From contig WHSR01000041.1 of the NCBI GenBank assembly GCA_009379995.1, forward strand, positions 1-43,163: a stretch of 43,163 bases of DNA, given 5' to 3'. Shown here piece after piece: positions 25,528 to 33,105 of the stretch. Positions within the stretch are counted from its first letter, which is position 1; each line of letters begins with the position of its first letter. A program made the translations under genes and the position numbers. The notes beneath the pieces are model-generated. The model was not told the DNA's origin. It saw only the letters and a list, made by a program, of their open reading frames with translations, and did no database searches. This DNA comes from Streptosporangiales bacterium (GTDB lineage Bacteria; Actinomycetota; Actinomycetes; Streptosporangiales; WHSR01).

Positions 25528-26915
25528 CGGAGGAGGGCGTCGACCTGGTCGTCGCGGGCGCGGGCGGCGGGCTCGTCGCGGCCCTGCGCGCCGCCGAGCG
25601 CGGACTGTCGGTGCTGGTCGTGGAGGCCGACGAGCACTTCCGGCGCGGCAACAACACGGCGATGTCGACGGCGATGGTGCCCGGCGCCGGGACACGCTGG
25701 CAGGCGGCCGTGGGAATCGGCGACTCACCGGGACGCCTCGTCGCCGACATCGTGGCGAAGACCAACGGTGAGGCCGACGAGCGGCTGGCCCGCGTGCTCG
25801 CCGGCGTCAGCGCCGAGCTCGTCACCTGGCTCGCCGACGGGCTCGGGCTGCCCATCGAGCTCGTCACCGACTTCCCGTACCCGGGTCACTCCGCGTACCG
25901 CTGCCACACCATCCCCGGAAGGTCCGGGCGGGCGCTGCTCGACCACCTGGCACGGCGAGTCGCCGGAGACGACGCGATCGAGCTGTTGACGCCCGCCCGG
26001 CTGGTCGAGGTGTTGCCCGGCCCGGCCGCCGTGGTGGCCTACCCGGACGGCCGCCGCGAGGAGATCGGATGCCGCGCCGTGCTGCTCGCCACCGGCGGGT
26101 ACGGCGCCGACCCGGAGCTGGTCCGCCGGCACATCCCGGAGATCGCCAACGCCACGTACCACGGGGGCGAGCACGCCAGGGGCGACGCGCTGCGGATCGG
26201 TGGCTCGCTCGGCGCGGCGACCGCGTACCTCGACGCCTACCAGGGACACGCCGCCGTCACGCTGCCGGCCGGAACGCTCGTCGGCTGGGCGACGATCATG
26301 CACGGCGCGGTGATGGTCAACGCCCGCGGCGAGCGGTTCGGCGACGAGACGTGCGGCTACTCCGAGTACGCCGCCATGCTGGCCGCCCAGCCGAACTCGC
26401 ACGGCTGGATCGTGCTGGACAGGCGGATCCACGACGCCTGTCTGCCGTTCCAGGACTTCCGCGACACGGTCGAGTCGGGCGCGCTGTCCTGGGCCGACGA
26501 CGTCGCGGGGCTCGCCTCCGCGGCCCGCCTCGACGCCGAACGGCTCGCGGCGACGCTCGCCGACGCCGACGCCGCGGCACGCGGGAGGCGCACCGACCCG
26601 TTCGGCCGCACCGGCTGGGAGGCGCCGCTCGCCCCGCCGTACGCGGTCGTGCGCGTCCACCCGTGCCTCTTCCACACCCAGGGCGGCCTCGTCGTCGACG
26701 GCAACGCGCGGGTGCTCGGTCCCGACGGGGACCCGATACCCGGCCTGTACGCCTCCGGCGGCGCGGCGATGAGCATCTCCGGACACGGCGCCGCCGGCTA
26801 CCTCGCCGGCAACGGCCTACTGCCCGCCCTGGGCCTCGCCTTCCTCGCCGCCGACCACGTCGCACGCCCGTTACCGGCCGTGATCTTGCAGAAATTCAAA
26901 TCCGGCCGGATTTGA
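25524..26915 (+). CDS. FAD-dependent oxidoreductase, fumarate reductase/tricarballylate dehydrogenase-like
   Basis: About 463 aa. The best start is TTG 25524, overlapping the preceding stop (TTGA), with GGAGGGG upstream; no ATG or GTG precedes the FAD site. FAD-binding motif VVAGAGGGLVAALRAAERG at residues ~9-27, then TGGYGADPELVRRH, the substrate-domain stretch FGDETCGYSEYA, a HTQGGLVVDGNARVLG block, and YASGGAAMSISGHGAAGY with the C-terminal FAD contact. These are typical of the fumarate reductase/succinate dehydrogenase flavoprotein superfamily acting on C=C bonds of carboxylates. The last 12 residues (AVILQKFKSGRI) and the stop are encoded by the palindromic repeat at 26876-26935, so the natural C-terminus has been replaced. 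Confidence 0.86.
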   Translation: MTEEGVDLVVAGAGGGLVAALRAAERGLSVLVVEADEHFRRGNNTAMSTAMVPGAGTRWQAAVGIGDSPGRLVADIVAKTNGEADERLARVLAGVSAELVTWLADGLGLPIELVTDFPYPGHSAYRCHTIPGRSGRALLDHLARRVAGDDAIELLTPARLVEVLPGPAAVVAYPDGRREEIGCRAVLLATGGYGADPELVRRHIPEIANATYHGGEHARGDALRIGGSLGAATAYLDAYQGHAAVTLPAGTLVGWATIMHGAVMVNARGERFGDETCGYSEYAAMLAAQPNSHGWIVLDRRIHDACLPFQDFRDTVESGALSWADDVAGLASAARLDAERLAATLADADAAARGRRTDPFGRTGWEAPLAPPYAVVRVHPCLFHTQGGLVVDGNARVLGPDGDPIPGLYASGGAAMSISGHGAAGYLAGNGLLPALGLAFLAADHVARPLPAVILQKFKSGRI

Positions 26916-26935
26916 ATTTCTGCAAGATCACGGCC
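26876..26935. repeat. 60-bp perfect palindrome forming a bidirectional terminator and both stop codons
   Basis: Each base from 26876 to 26905 pairs with its mirror in 26906-26935, with the centre in CCGG|CCGG. The flavoprotein stop (26913-26915, plus strand) and the asparaginase stop (26928-26930, minus strand) both lie inside. The half-site shares 22 identical nt with the repeat at 9006-9045. In RNA from either strand it would form a very stable hairpin, so bidirectional termination between the convergent operons is likely. Confidence 0.9.
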
Positions 26936-27920
26936 AAGGGAAGGCGGCGCGGATGCCGTCGGGTTCTTCCTTCCGTGCCAGCAGGAGCATGAGCAGGATG
27001 CGGGCCTTGAGCCCGTCGAGGGCCCCGGCGGGGATCGCTCCCTGCTCCAGCAGGTCGGTCTCCGATCCCGGAAACCCGTAGGTCTCGCGCAGCACCTCGC
27101 CGGCGCCGGTGCGTGAGGCGAGCACCACCGGCACCCGCCGAGCGAGGCTCGCCAGCGCGGGCACCAGGTGGGCGGGTACGTGCCCGCCGCCCATCGCCTC
27201 GACCACCACGCCGGCGTACCCGAGCCGTTCCACCTCACCGAGCAGCCGCCCGTCGTCGCCGAGCCCGACGGTGAGGAGGGCTATCGGGGGCGGGTCCACG
27301 TCGTCGGCGACCGGGATGTGGTGACGCCGTATCGGTCGCAGGGCGATGTGCGGCGTTCCCTCGGCGAGCCAGCCGATCGGGCCGGCCGGCTCGGAACGGA
27401 ACGTCGCCGGGTTCGTGGTGTGCGTCTTGCGTACGAACCGCGCCGCGTGGATCTCGTCGTTGAGGACGACGAGGCAGCCGAGGCCCCGGCAGTCTCCGGA
27501 CGCCGCGACGCGCACCGCCGCCAGCAGGTTGGCCGGACCGTCGGCACCGGGCAGGGTTGGGTTCCGCATGGCTCCGGTGACCACCACCGGCGCGTCCGCG
27601 TCCAGGAGCAGGTCCAGCGCGAACGCGGTCTCCTCGATGGTGTCGGTGCCCTGGGTGACGACGGCGCCGGCGTACCCGTCGGCGAACCGCCGCTCGATAG
27701 TCGCCGCGAGGACGGTGAGGTCGCGGAGCGTCAGCTCCGGCGAGGCCACCTGACGGAACGAGACGGCGTCGATGTCGGCGGCTTCGGCGAGCCCGGGTAC
27801 CGCGGAGACGAGCTCGTCCGCCGACAGCCGGGGCCGCACCCCGGGTCCGGAGTGGGACACCGACGCGATGGTCCCGCCCATCGTGAACACCGCGACCCGG
27901 GGCGGGTTCGTGCCTGCCAT
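26928..27920 (-). CDS. L-asparaginase
   Basis: 330 aa type I/II bacterial asparaginase fold with both threonine motifs intact: TMGGTIAS with Thr17 and VVTQGTDTIEETAF with Thr89-Asp93 region, plus TGAMRNP. No signal peptide, so it is cytosolic. It hydrolyses asparagine or related beta-amides. In this operon it may deaminate a half-amide released by the imidase-like enzyme (inference). ATG 27920 lies 6 nt after the CobW stop. The C-terminal stop codon is provided by the palindromic repeat. Confidence 0.92.
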   Translation of the reverse strand: MAGTNPPRVAVFTMGGTIASVSHSGPGVRPRLSADELVSAVPGLAEAADIDAVSFRQVASPELTLRDLTVLAATIERRFADGYAGAVVTQGTDTIEETAFALDLLLDADAPVVVTGAMRNPTLPGADGPANLLAAVRVAASGDCRGLGCLVVLNDEIHAARFVRKTHTTNPATFRSEPAGPIGWLAEGTPHIALRPIRRHHIPVADDVDPPPIALLTVGLGDDGRLLGEVERLGYAGVVVEAMGGGHVPAHLVPALASLARRVPVVLASRTGAGEVLRETYGFPGSETDLLEQGAIPAGALDGLKARILLMLLLARKEEPDGIRAAFPWP

Positions 27921-27926
27921 GTGCTC

Positions 27927-28895
27927 CTACTCGCCTTCCAGACTCTGGAACACCCCGAAGGAGCGCCGCACCAGGTCGGCGTCGATCCCCCGGCCGATGA
28001 CCACAAGTCCCCTCCCGATGGACTCGTCGGCCAGATGCTCCGGAGGGTGGATGACGTGCTGCACGCCGTTGACCGCTACGCGGCCCACGTCCCGTGCCTC
28101 GAGGACGCCCTTGACCCGCAGGACCCCCTCGCCGTGGGCGTGCAGCAGCATGGTCAGCCACACCCCGAACGCCCCCCAGTCCACGGGCCCGTCGAGGCCG
28201 AGGGACACGGCGCTCACGTCCGCGACGTGGGCGGCCTCGTGGCCGGCGTCGCCGGTTGGCGCCGGACGCCGGGCCGGTGCCGCCGGTGCCCCCGGCCCTC
28301 GCAGTGTGCGTACGACCTCGCCGCCCGCCGCGAGATCCACCCCCGCGGCCGGGTTGAGGCGGCGCAGCCGCTCGACGAGCGCGTCGACCGCGTCGTCCTC
28401 GGCAAGGTCGATCTTCGTGACGACGAGCCGGTCGGCGGCAGCCACCTGCTTGACCGACTCGGGCTGGCGGTCCAGGTGCCGCCAGCCGTTGACCGCGTCG
28501 ACGGTGACGCACACCTCTTCGACCGCGTAGTGGTGCCGCAGGACCGGGTCGTTCTGGATGGTGAAGAGGATCGGCGCCGGATCGGCCAGCCCGCTCGTCT
28601 CGATCACCAACCGGCTGGTCCGCGGAGAGCGCGCTCGCTCCTCGAGGTCGAGCCGGTGCAGCATGGCCCGGGCCAGCTCGTCCCGCTTCGTGCAGCAGGC
28701 GCAGCCGCCGCCGACAATTGCCGGGGCCTCGGCGACCATCTCGACGAGCGCGTGGTCCAGCCCCGGGCCCAACCCCGCCTCGCCGTACTCGTTCACGATG
28801 ACCGCCGAGTCGGGACGCCCGCGCAGCGCCGCACGCAGGAACGTCGTCTTCCCCGAGCCGAGGAATCCGCTGAGCACGGTGACGCCGCGCCTCAC
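27927..28895 (-). CDS. CobW/COG0523-family G3E GTPase (putative metallochaperone)
   Basis: About 322 aa. GTG 28895 is preferred because GGAGG precedes it and it overlaps the upstream stop (GTGA). The P-loop is GFLGSGKTT (residues 10-18), the metal-binding CxCC motif is GGGCACCTKRDEL (Cys65, Cys67, Cys68), IETSGLADP is the Walker B/ExxG region, and TKID (160-163) gives guanine specificity. The C-terminal CobW domain (WGAFGVWLTMLLHAHGEGVL) is present. COG0523 proteins deliver Zn, Co or Fe to client enzymes using GTP. Likely clients here are the metal-dependent amidohydrolases of the same operon. Confidence 0.88.
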   Translation of the reverse strand: MRRGVTVLSGFLGSGKTTFLRAALRGRPDSAVIVNEYGEAGLGPGLDHALVEMVAEAPAIVGGGCACCTKRDELARAMLHRLDLEERARSPRTSRLVIETSGLADPAPILFTIQNDPVLRHHYAVEEVCVTVDAVNGWRHLDRQPESVKQVAAADRLVVTKIDLAEDDAVDALVERLRRLNPAAGVDLAAGGEVVRTLRGPGAPAAPARRPAPTGDAGHEAAHVADVSAVSLGLDGPVDWGAFGVWLTMLLHAHGEGVLRVKGVLEARDVGRVAVNGVQHVIHPPEHLADESIGRGLVVIGRGIDADLVRRSFGVFQSLEGE

Positions 28896-29203
28896 CGATC
28901 CTCCGACAGCTCGTCCAGGGCCTCCAGGAGCCCGGGGTCCAGCGGGTCCGGGTGGCGGCCGGCGAGACGCTCGACGGCCGGCCACACGGCGGCGACGTTG
29001 CCGACCAGCTCGACGGATCCCTTGCGGTCACTCACGCTCGCCGGGCCGCCCGGCCCGCTGTCGGCGTACGCCAGCCCGTAGTGGGCGAGAACCCTGGAGA
29101 GGATGCGAGCCCGACGGTGTCTGGCCGGCGTCTGGGCGCCGGAGGCGACAGGGACGTCGGTCCAGTGCTCGTCACCCGCGAGTTCGTAACACAGCGTGCA
29201 CAC
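28892..29203 (-). CDS. small conserved protein with N-terminal CxxC, paired with CobW GTPase
   Basis: 103 aa, GTG 29203, 1 nt after the deacetylase-like gene stop and overlapping cobW by 4 nt. The product begins MCTLCYELAGDEHWTDV, where Cys2 and Cys5 form a CxxC, and later has ARILSRVLAHYGLAYADSG, KGSVELVGNVAAVWPAVERL and HPDPLDP. I recognise this as a type of small uncharacterised protein that tends to accompany CobW-like GTPases in amide-catabolism operons; no function is assigned. The cysteines and His suggest metal binding. Length and codon use are consistent with a real gene. Confidence 0.7.
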   Translation of the reverse strand: MCTLCYELAGDEHWTDVPVASGAQTPARHRRARILSRVLAHYGLAYADSGPGGPASVSDRKGSVELVGNVAAVWPAVERLAGRHPDPLDPGLLEALDELSEDR

Positions 29204-29204
29204 G

Positions 29205-30116
29205 TCAGGGCTCGGGCATGAACGGGCTTCCCTGCGGGCCGGGGAAGGGGTACCGGCGGCGGAAGTCGTCGGCCGCCTCTTCCATCGTCACCCAGCTCAC
29301 GCCCGCGTGGCCGGACATGTAGTCGACCAGGCGTTCCAGCATCATCAGGACCTGCGGGCGTCCGCTCACGTCGGGGTGGATGGTGAACGGGAAGACCGCG
29401 TAGTCGTACTCCCGGTACACCCAGTCGAACTGGTCCCGCCACATCTCCTCGATGTGCCGCGGATTGACGAAGCCGTGGCTGTTCGGGTTCTTCTTGATGA
29501 ACATCATCGGCGGCAGATCGTCGACGTACCAGTTCGCGCCGATCTCGACGAGGTCCACCAGCTGGCCGCGGACCAGCGGCTTCATCCAGGCCGACGCCTC
29601 CTTCGAATAGTCGATCTTCGTCCAGGTGTCACCCACCCGGGCGTAGAAGGGAAGGAAGTCGTGGAAGGACTGGCTGTGGTCGTAGGTGAAGCCGTACTTC
29701 TTCAGCAGCGACGCGGTCTCGTTCGACATCTCCCACCACGGCGCGACATAGCCGCGCGGAGGGCGCCCGCTTACCTTCTCGATGAGCTCGACGCAGTGGG
29801 CGAGGACGTCCTCCTCCTGCTTGGGCGTCATGGCGACGGGGTTCTCGTGCGAGTAACCGTGCGCACCGATTTCGTGCCCCGCGTCCACGATCGCCTTGAT
29901 TTGCTCGGGAAATGTCTCGAGAGAATGACCGGGCACGAACCAACTCGCCGGAATGTTGTATTTCTTGAACAGCTTGAGCACCCGGGGAACGCCTACCTCG
30001 CCGGCGAACATGCCGCGCTGGATGTCGTTCGGCGAATCCTCGCCACCGTACGAGCCGAGCCACCCGCCGACCGCGTCGATGTCGACACCGAAAATGCATT
30101 TGATGTCCTTGGCCAT
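29205..30116 (-). CDS. polysaccharide-deacetylase-fold hydrolase (imidase/allantoinase-like)
   Basis: 303 aa, cytosolic (no signal). NodB-fold metal motifs: [19 protein letters not shown] with Asp12/Asp14, and AHGYSHENP with His86 and His90; then [42 protein letters not shown]. This is not a cell-wall deacetylase. It resembles the cytosolic branch that includes PuuE allantoinase and the Pseudomonas cyclic imide hydrolase (imidase), which open five-membered imide rings. Context with an M20 amidohydrolase and asparaginase supports a cyclic imide or ureide substrate. The 5' part uses more A/T-ending codons than its neighbours. ATG 30116, 9 nt after the M20 gene. Confidence 0.85.
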   Translation of the reverse strand: MAKDIKCIFGVDIDAVGGWLGSYGGEDSPNDIQRGMFAGEVGVPRVLKLFKKYNIPASWFVPGHSLETFPEQIKAIVDAGHEIGAHGYSHENPVAMTPKQEEDVLAHCVELIEKVSGRPPRGYVAPWWEMSNETASLLKKYGFTYDHSQSFHDFLPFYARVGDTWTKIDYSKEASAWMKPLVRGQLVDLVEIGANWYVDDLPPMMFIKKNPNSHGFVNPRHIEEMWRDQFDWVYREYDYAVFPFTIHPDVSGRPQVLMMLERLVDYMSGHAGVSWVTMEEAADDFRRRYPFPGPQGSPFMPEP

Positions 30117-30125
30117 CGTCTCTCC

Positions 30126-31388
30126 TCAGCTCTCTGTCGTGGCGGCTATCGCGTTCAACATGACCTCCGCGCCAACGGCGGCATCCTCCGGCCGAGCCTC
30201 CTCCTCGGGGGAATGGCTTACCCCGTCTCGGCAGGCGACAAAGACCATGCCCGCCGGGACCCGTCCGGCCACGGACATGGTGTCGTGCGCCGCCCCCGAG
30301 TGCAGGACCGTGTACGGCTCACCTGCCCGGCCGGCGGCCCCTTCCAGCGCCGAGATGATCCGCGCGTCCATCGGGGTCACCGGCACGGTCTGCCGCTCCG
30401 TCACGGTGGCCGTCATACCCTCCCGACCGGCCCGTTCGTGGGCGAACCCGGACAGCTGGTGGAACACCTCACCTACGACGCGGTCGTCGACGCCGCGGAT
30501 ATCCAGCGAGAACCGGGCACCGCCGGGAACCACGTTGATGAGGCCCGGGTCCAAGGAGACCTCGCCGACGGTGCCCACCGTGGGGACCTTCTCGTTCGCG
30601 CGGCGCGCGAGGCGTTGGAGTTCGAGCAGGGACGCCGCCGCGACGGTACCCGCGTCCAGCCGCAGGTCCATCGGGGTGGCTCCGGCGTGGTCGGCCCGGC
30701 CGCGTACCTCCACGTCCGCGTGCACGTAGCCGGCGATCGCGCTGACCACGCCGACCCGGTGACCGGCGTCCTGCAGCACCCGGCCCTGCTCGATGTGCAG
30801 CTCGAGCCAGCCCGTCAGGTCGTCCAGGATCGCCGCGCACTCCGGCCACCGGGACGGCTGGTACCCGGCCTCTTCCGCGTGCTCCCAGAAGCTCCGGCCG
30901 TCGTCGATGGCCCGGACGTCCTGGCGCAGCGCACGCTCGGTCACCCGCCCGGCAACTATGCGGCTGCCCAGCAGCATCTGACCGAAGCCGGAGCCCTCCT
31001 CCTCGAGGAACGATATGAGCTGCAGGGGCAGGCCGAGCCCGAGCTCGGCGTCGAGGCGGCACACCTCAAGGGCCGTGACGACGCCCATGGTCCCGTCGTA
31101 CTTGCCGCCGTTGCGGTTGGAGTCGCAGTGCGAGCCCAGGCCGAAGACGGGCTCGCCGGGCGGCCGGTTGCGCGCGACGAGGTTCCCGACCGGGTCCTCG
31201 TACACCCGGAACCCCAGCTCACCCAGCCGTTCGCGGAAGTAGTCGAGGGTGTTCCGGTACACGTCGGTGTAGGCGTACCGGCAGATGGCCCGCTCGGAGG
31301 ATGTGTACGCGGGGCCGGCGAGTGTCTCGATGTCGCGCCCGATACGCTCCGCGCTCCTGGTGCGGTCGATACTCACGTGCTGACTCAC
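30126..31388 (-). CDS. M20-family amidohydrolase (allantoate/N-carbamoyl-amino-acid hydrolase type) 1
   Basis: About 420 aa. GTG 31388 is favoured (GGTGGAG 6 nt upstream); GTG 31400 is possible. Dinuclear metal motifs: GSHCDSNRNGGKYDG with His87 and Asp98, and LEEEGSGFG with Glu129-131, then LELHIEQGRVL and the dimerisation/substrate segment GRADHAGATPMDLR, ending RDGVSHSPEEEA. The family cleaves allantoate, ureidoglycine or N-carbamoyl amino acids, releasing ammonia and CO2. The usual Arg in EEGSRF is Gly here. Probably acts on the product of the adjacent imidase/allantoinase-like enzyme. Confidence 0.88.
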   Translation of the reverse strand: MSQHVSIDRTRSAERIGRDIETLAGPAYTSSERAICRYAYTDVYRNTLDYFRERLGELGFRVYEDPVGNLVARNRPPGEPVFGLGSHCDSNRNGGKYDGTMGVVTALEVCRLDAELGLGLPLQLISFLEEEGSGFGQMLLGSRIVAGRVTERALRQDVRAIDDGRSFWEHAEEAGYQPSRWPECAAILDDLTGWLELHIEQGRVLQDAGHRVGVVSAIAGYVHADVEVRGRADHAGATPMDLRLDAGTVAAASLLELQRLARRANEKVPTVGTVGEVSLDPGLINVVPGGARFSLDIRGVDDRVVGEVFHQLSGFAHERAGREGMTATVTERQTVPVTPMDARIISALEGAAGRAGEPYTVLHSGAAHDTMSVAGRVPAGMVFVACRDGVSHSPEEEARPEDAAVGAEVMLNAIAATTES

Positions 31389-31403
31389 CGGGATCTCCAC
31401 CCC

Positions 31404-32813
31404 TCACGCGGCCGCGGGCTCCTTGACCTCCTCGATCAACGGGGCTCCCGGGCGTACGCGGCGCGCGCCGAGCAGGCAGAGCCCGGACAGGAAGATGGTG
31501 AGCGCCCCGGCGATGAACGCGCTCACGGTCATGCTGAAGCCGCTGCTCAGCAGGCCGGTGAGCAGCGCGCTGCCCAGGATCGCCCCGATGGGGCCCATGG
31601 CGTTGGCCATCGCGGTGCCCGAGCCGCGGACCCTCGTCGGGTAGGACTCGCCCATGTAGAACAACAGCGCCGCGTACGGGCCGATCAGGAAGAACAGCCC
31701 CACCGTGTAGAGGATGAAGACCCCGGCGTAGCTGTCCACGGCGAAGAGCATCAGCGCGTAGGCGAGGCCGGAGAGGATCCAGCCGCCCATGATGGTCTCG
31801 CGTCGCCCGATCTTGTCGCCGATGATGCCGTGCACGATGTAGCCGACGAAGGCGACCGCGTTGGACACGATGAGCACGACGAGGCTGCTGCCCAGGCTGA
31901 TGCCGTGCGCCTCCAGCAGGACGGTCGTTCCCAGTACCGCGAAGACCTGGACGCCGAGCCAGTTCAGCAGGAAGCCCAGGCAGAGGAACACCGTGTGCTG
32001 GAGTTGCTCGCGCTCGAAGACCTGGAGCAGCGGCAGCCGCCGCTGGCGCTGGCCACCGGCCTTGAGGACGACGCCGAACTGCTCGCTCACCCGGCGGGCC
32101 TCCTCGTGCTTGCCCTCCCGCACCAGCCGGCGCACCTCGCGCATGTTCGTGAACTGCGGCGTCTCCTTGAGCTTGCGCGCGAGCAGGGCGATGACGATCG
32201 CCGGGAAGGTAGCGATGGCGAACACCCCACGCCACCCCACCAGCGGCAGCAGCACGGCCGCCAGGGCCGAGGCGAAGAGCACGCCGACCGGCCAGCCGCC
32301 CTGGATGTAGCTGTAGGTCCGTCCCCTCTTGTGGCTGCGCTCCTCGCTGTCCTCCACGGTCGCGTACAGCTCGTTCAGGTAGGTCGCGTTGACCGCCTGC
32401 TCGGAGTAGCCCCAGCCGGAGAACGTACGCACCAACACGAGCCACCACGCGGAAAACGTGGCAGCGGTCAGCCCGGAACTGAGCGCGGCACCTATGGTCA
32501 CCACGACGAGCCCCCTGGCCCGTCCGATCCAGTCCATGAGCGGACCCACGGTGAGCGCGGCGACGAACGTGGCGACGGCGACCAGGGTGGCGATGAAAGT
32601 GCTAAACGAGGTCGACCAGCCGAAACTGTCCGAGATCGCCGGAAGAAGAGTGCCAAAGAGAATGTAGTCGTAGACCGCGAAAACCCAAGCGAGGAAGGCA
32701 ATCAGGGACGCCCAGCGGACGTCTACTCGCTTGATGAGGGCGGGGCCGGCGGCCGTGGCAGCCGGAGTCGAACGATTTTCCGGATACGTCGAAGACTCGC
32801 GTTCTGCCGTCAC
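31404..32813 (-). CDS. MFS transporter
   Basis: 469 aa with 12 predicted transmembrane segments and a central cytoplasmic loop (about residues 210-265, KLKETPQFTNMREVRRL...GGQRQRRLP). MFS motif A is in the 2-3 loop (GPLMDWIGRARG) and repeats in the second half (GDKIGRRETIMGG). It resembles the sugar/acid symporter branch. First gene of the leftward imide operon, so it probably imports the cyclic amide or its precursor. GTG 32813 has GAGGAG upstream. Divergent from the D-hydantoinase gene. Confidence 0.88.
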   Translation of the reverse strand: MTAERESSTYPENRSTPAATAAGPALIKRVDVRWASLIAFLAWVFAVYDYILFGTLLPAISDSFGWSTSFSTFIATLVAVATFVAALTVGPLMDWIGRARGLVVVTIGAALSSGLTAATFSAWWLVLVRTFSGWGYSEQAVNATYLNELYATVEDSEERSHKRGRTYSYIQGGWPVGVLFASALAAVLLPLVGWRGVFAIATFPAIVIALLARKLKETPQFTNMREVRRLVREGKHEEARRVSEQFGVVLKAGGQRQRRLPLLQVFEREQLQHTVFLCLGFLLNWLGVQVFAVLGTTVLLEAHGISLGSSLVVLIVSNAVAFVGYIVHGIIGDKIGRRETIMGGWILSGLAYALMLFAVDSYAGVFILYTVGLFFLIGPYAALLFYMGESYPTRVRGSGTAMANAMGPIGAILGSALLTGLLSSGFSMTVSAFIAGALTIFLSGLCLLGARRVRPGAPLIEEVKEPAAA

Positions 32814-33105
32814 AATTAGGCTCCTCGTCGGCCAAGAAACTCATGCACGCATCGGGCGTCTGGAGTGCCGGGCACCGACTACGTCGCATCGTAGAGTCCG
32901 CGGCGTACGTCCTCGCTTGTCACGTTGTACGAATTTCACACCCACACCTTGTGACCTCGAATGAGACACGTACCGTGACGGGCCGGCCTACGACCTAGGC
33001 GGGTGCACGAAGACGCCGCCCTGATCTTGTACATATCGACAAAATGCGGCCGGCGTTCCGGACGTTAGCGTGGAGCGGTCGGGTCCTATTCCACCGGGAG
33101 GTTGC
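32814..33105. promoter_or_regulatory. divergent control region MFS / D-hydantoinase
   Basis: 292-bp noncoding gap. Contents seen: TTGTCACG followed by TTGTAC (32917-32930) as two TTGT half-sites 8 bp apart, and the dyad TTGTAC-N6-ACAAA at 33027-33043. No confident -35/-10 pair, no RNA structure and no further gene were found. Confidence 0.5.
33027..33043. promoter_or_regulatory. putative PucR operator, site 2
   Basis: TTGTAC-N6-ACAAA (arms TTGT 33027-33030, ACAA 33039-33042), 63 nt before the hydantoinase GTG. Same pattern and spacing as 3642-3658. The PucR regulator encoded at 34498 in the downstream operon is the natural candidate ligand. Confidence 0.4.

Noticed and set aside
27927..28895. 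Nitrile hydratase activator (P47K type)
   Set aside because: The GTPase family is related, but no nitrile hydratase alpha or beta subunit genes are present.
29205..30116. Peptidoglycan or chitin deacetylase
   Set aside because: There is no signal peptide or membrane anchor, and the motifs and neighbours fit the cytosolic imidase/allantoinase branch.
29196..32819. Very long open frame on the plus strand (about 1,200 codons) across the leftward imide operon
   Set aside because: It is antisense to four genes with clear motifs, is rich in Arg, His, Glu and Gln without domain structure, and is a known artefact of high-GC codon bias.
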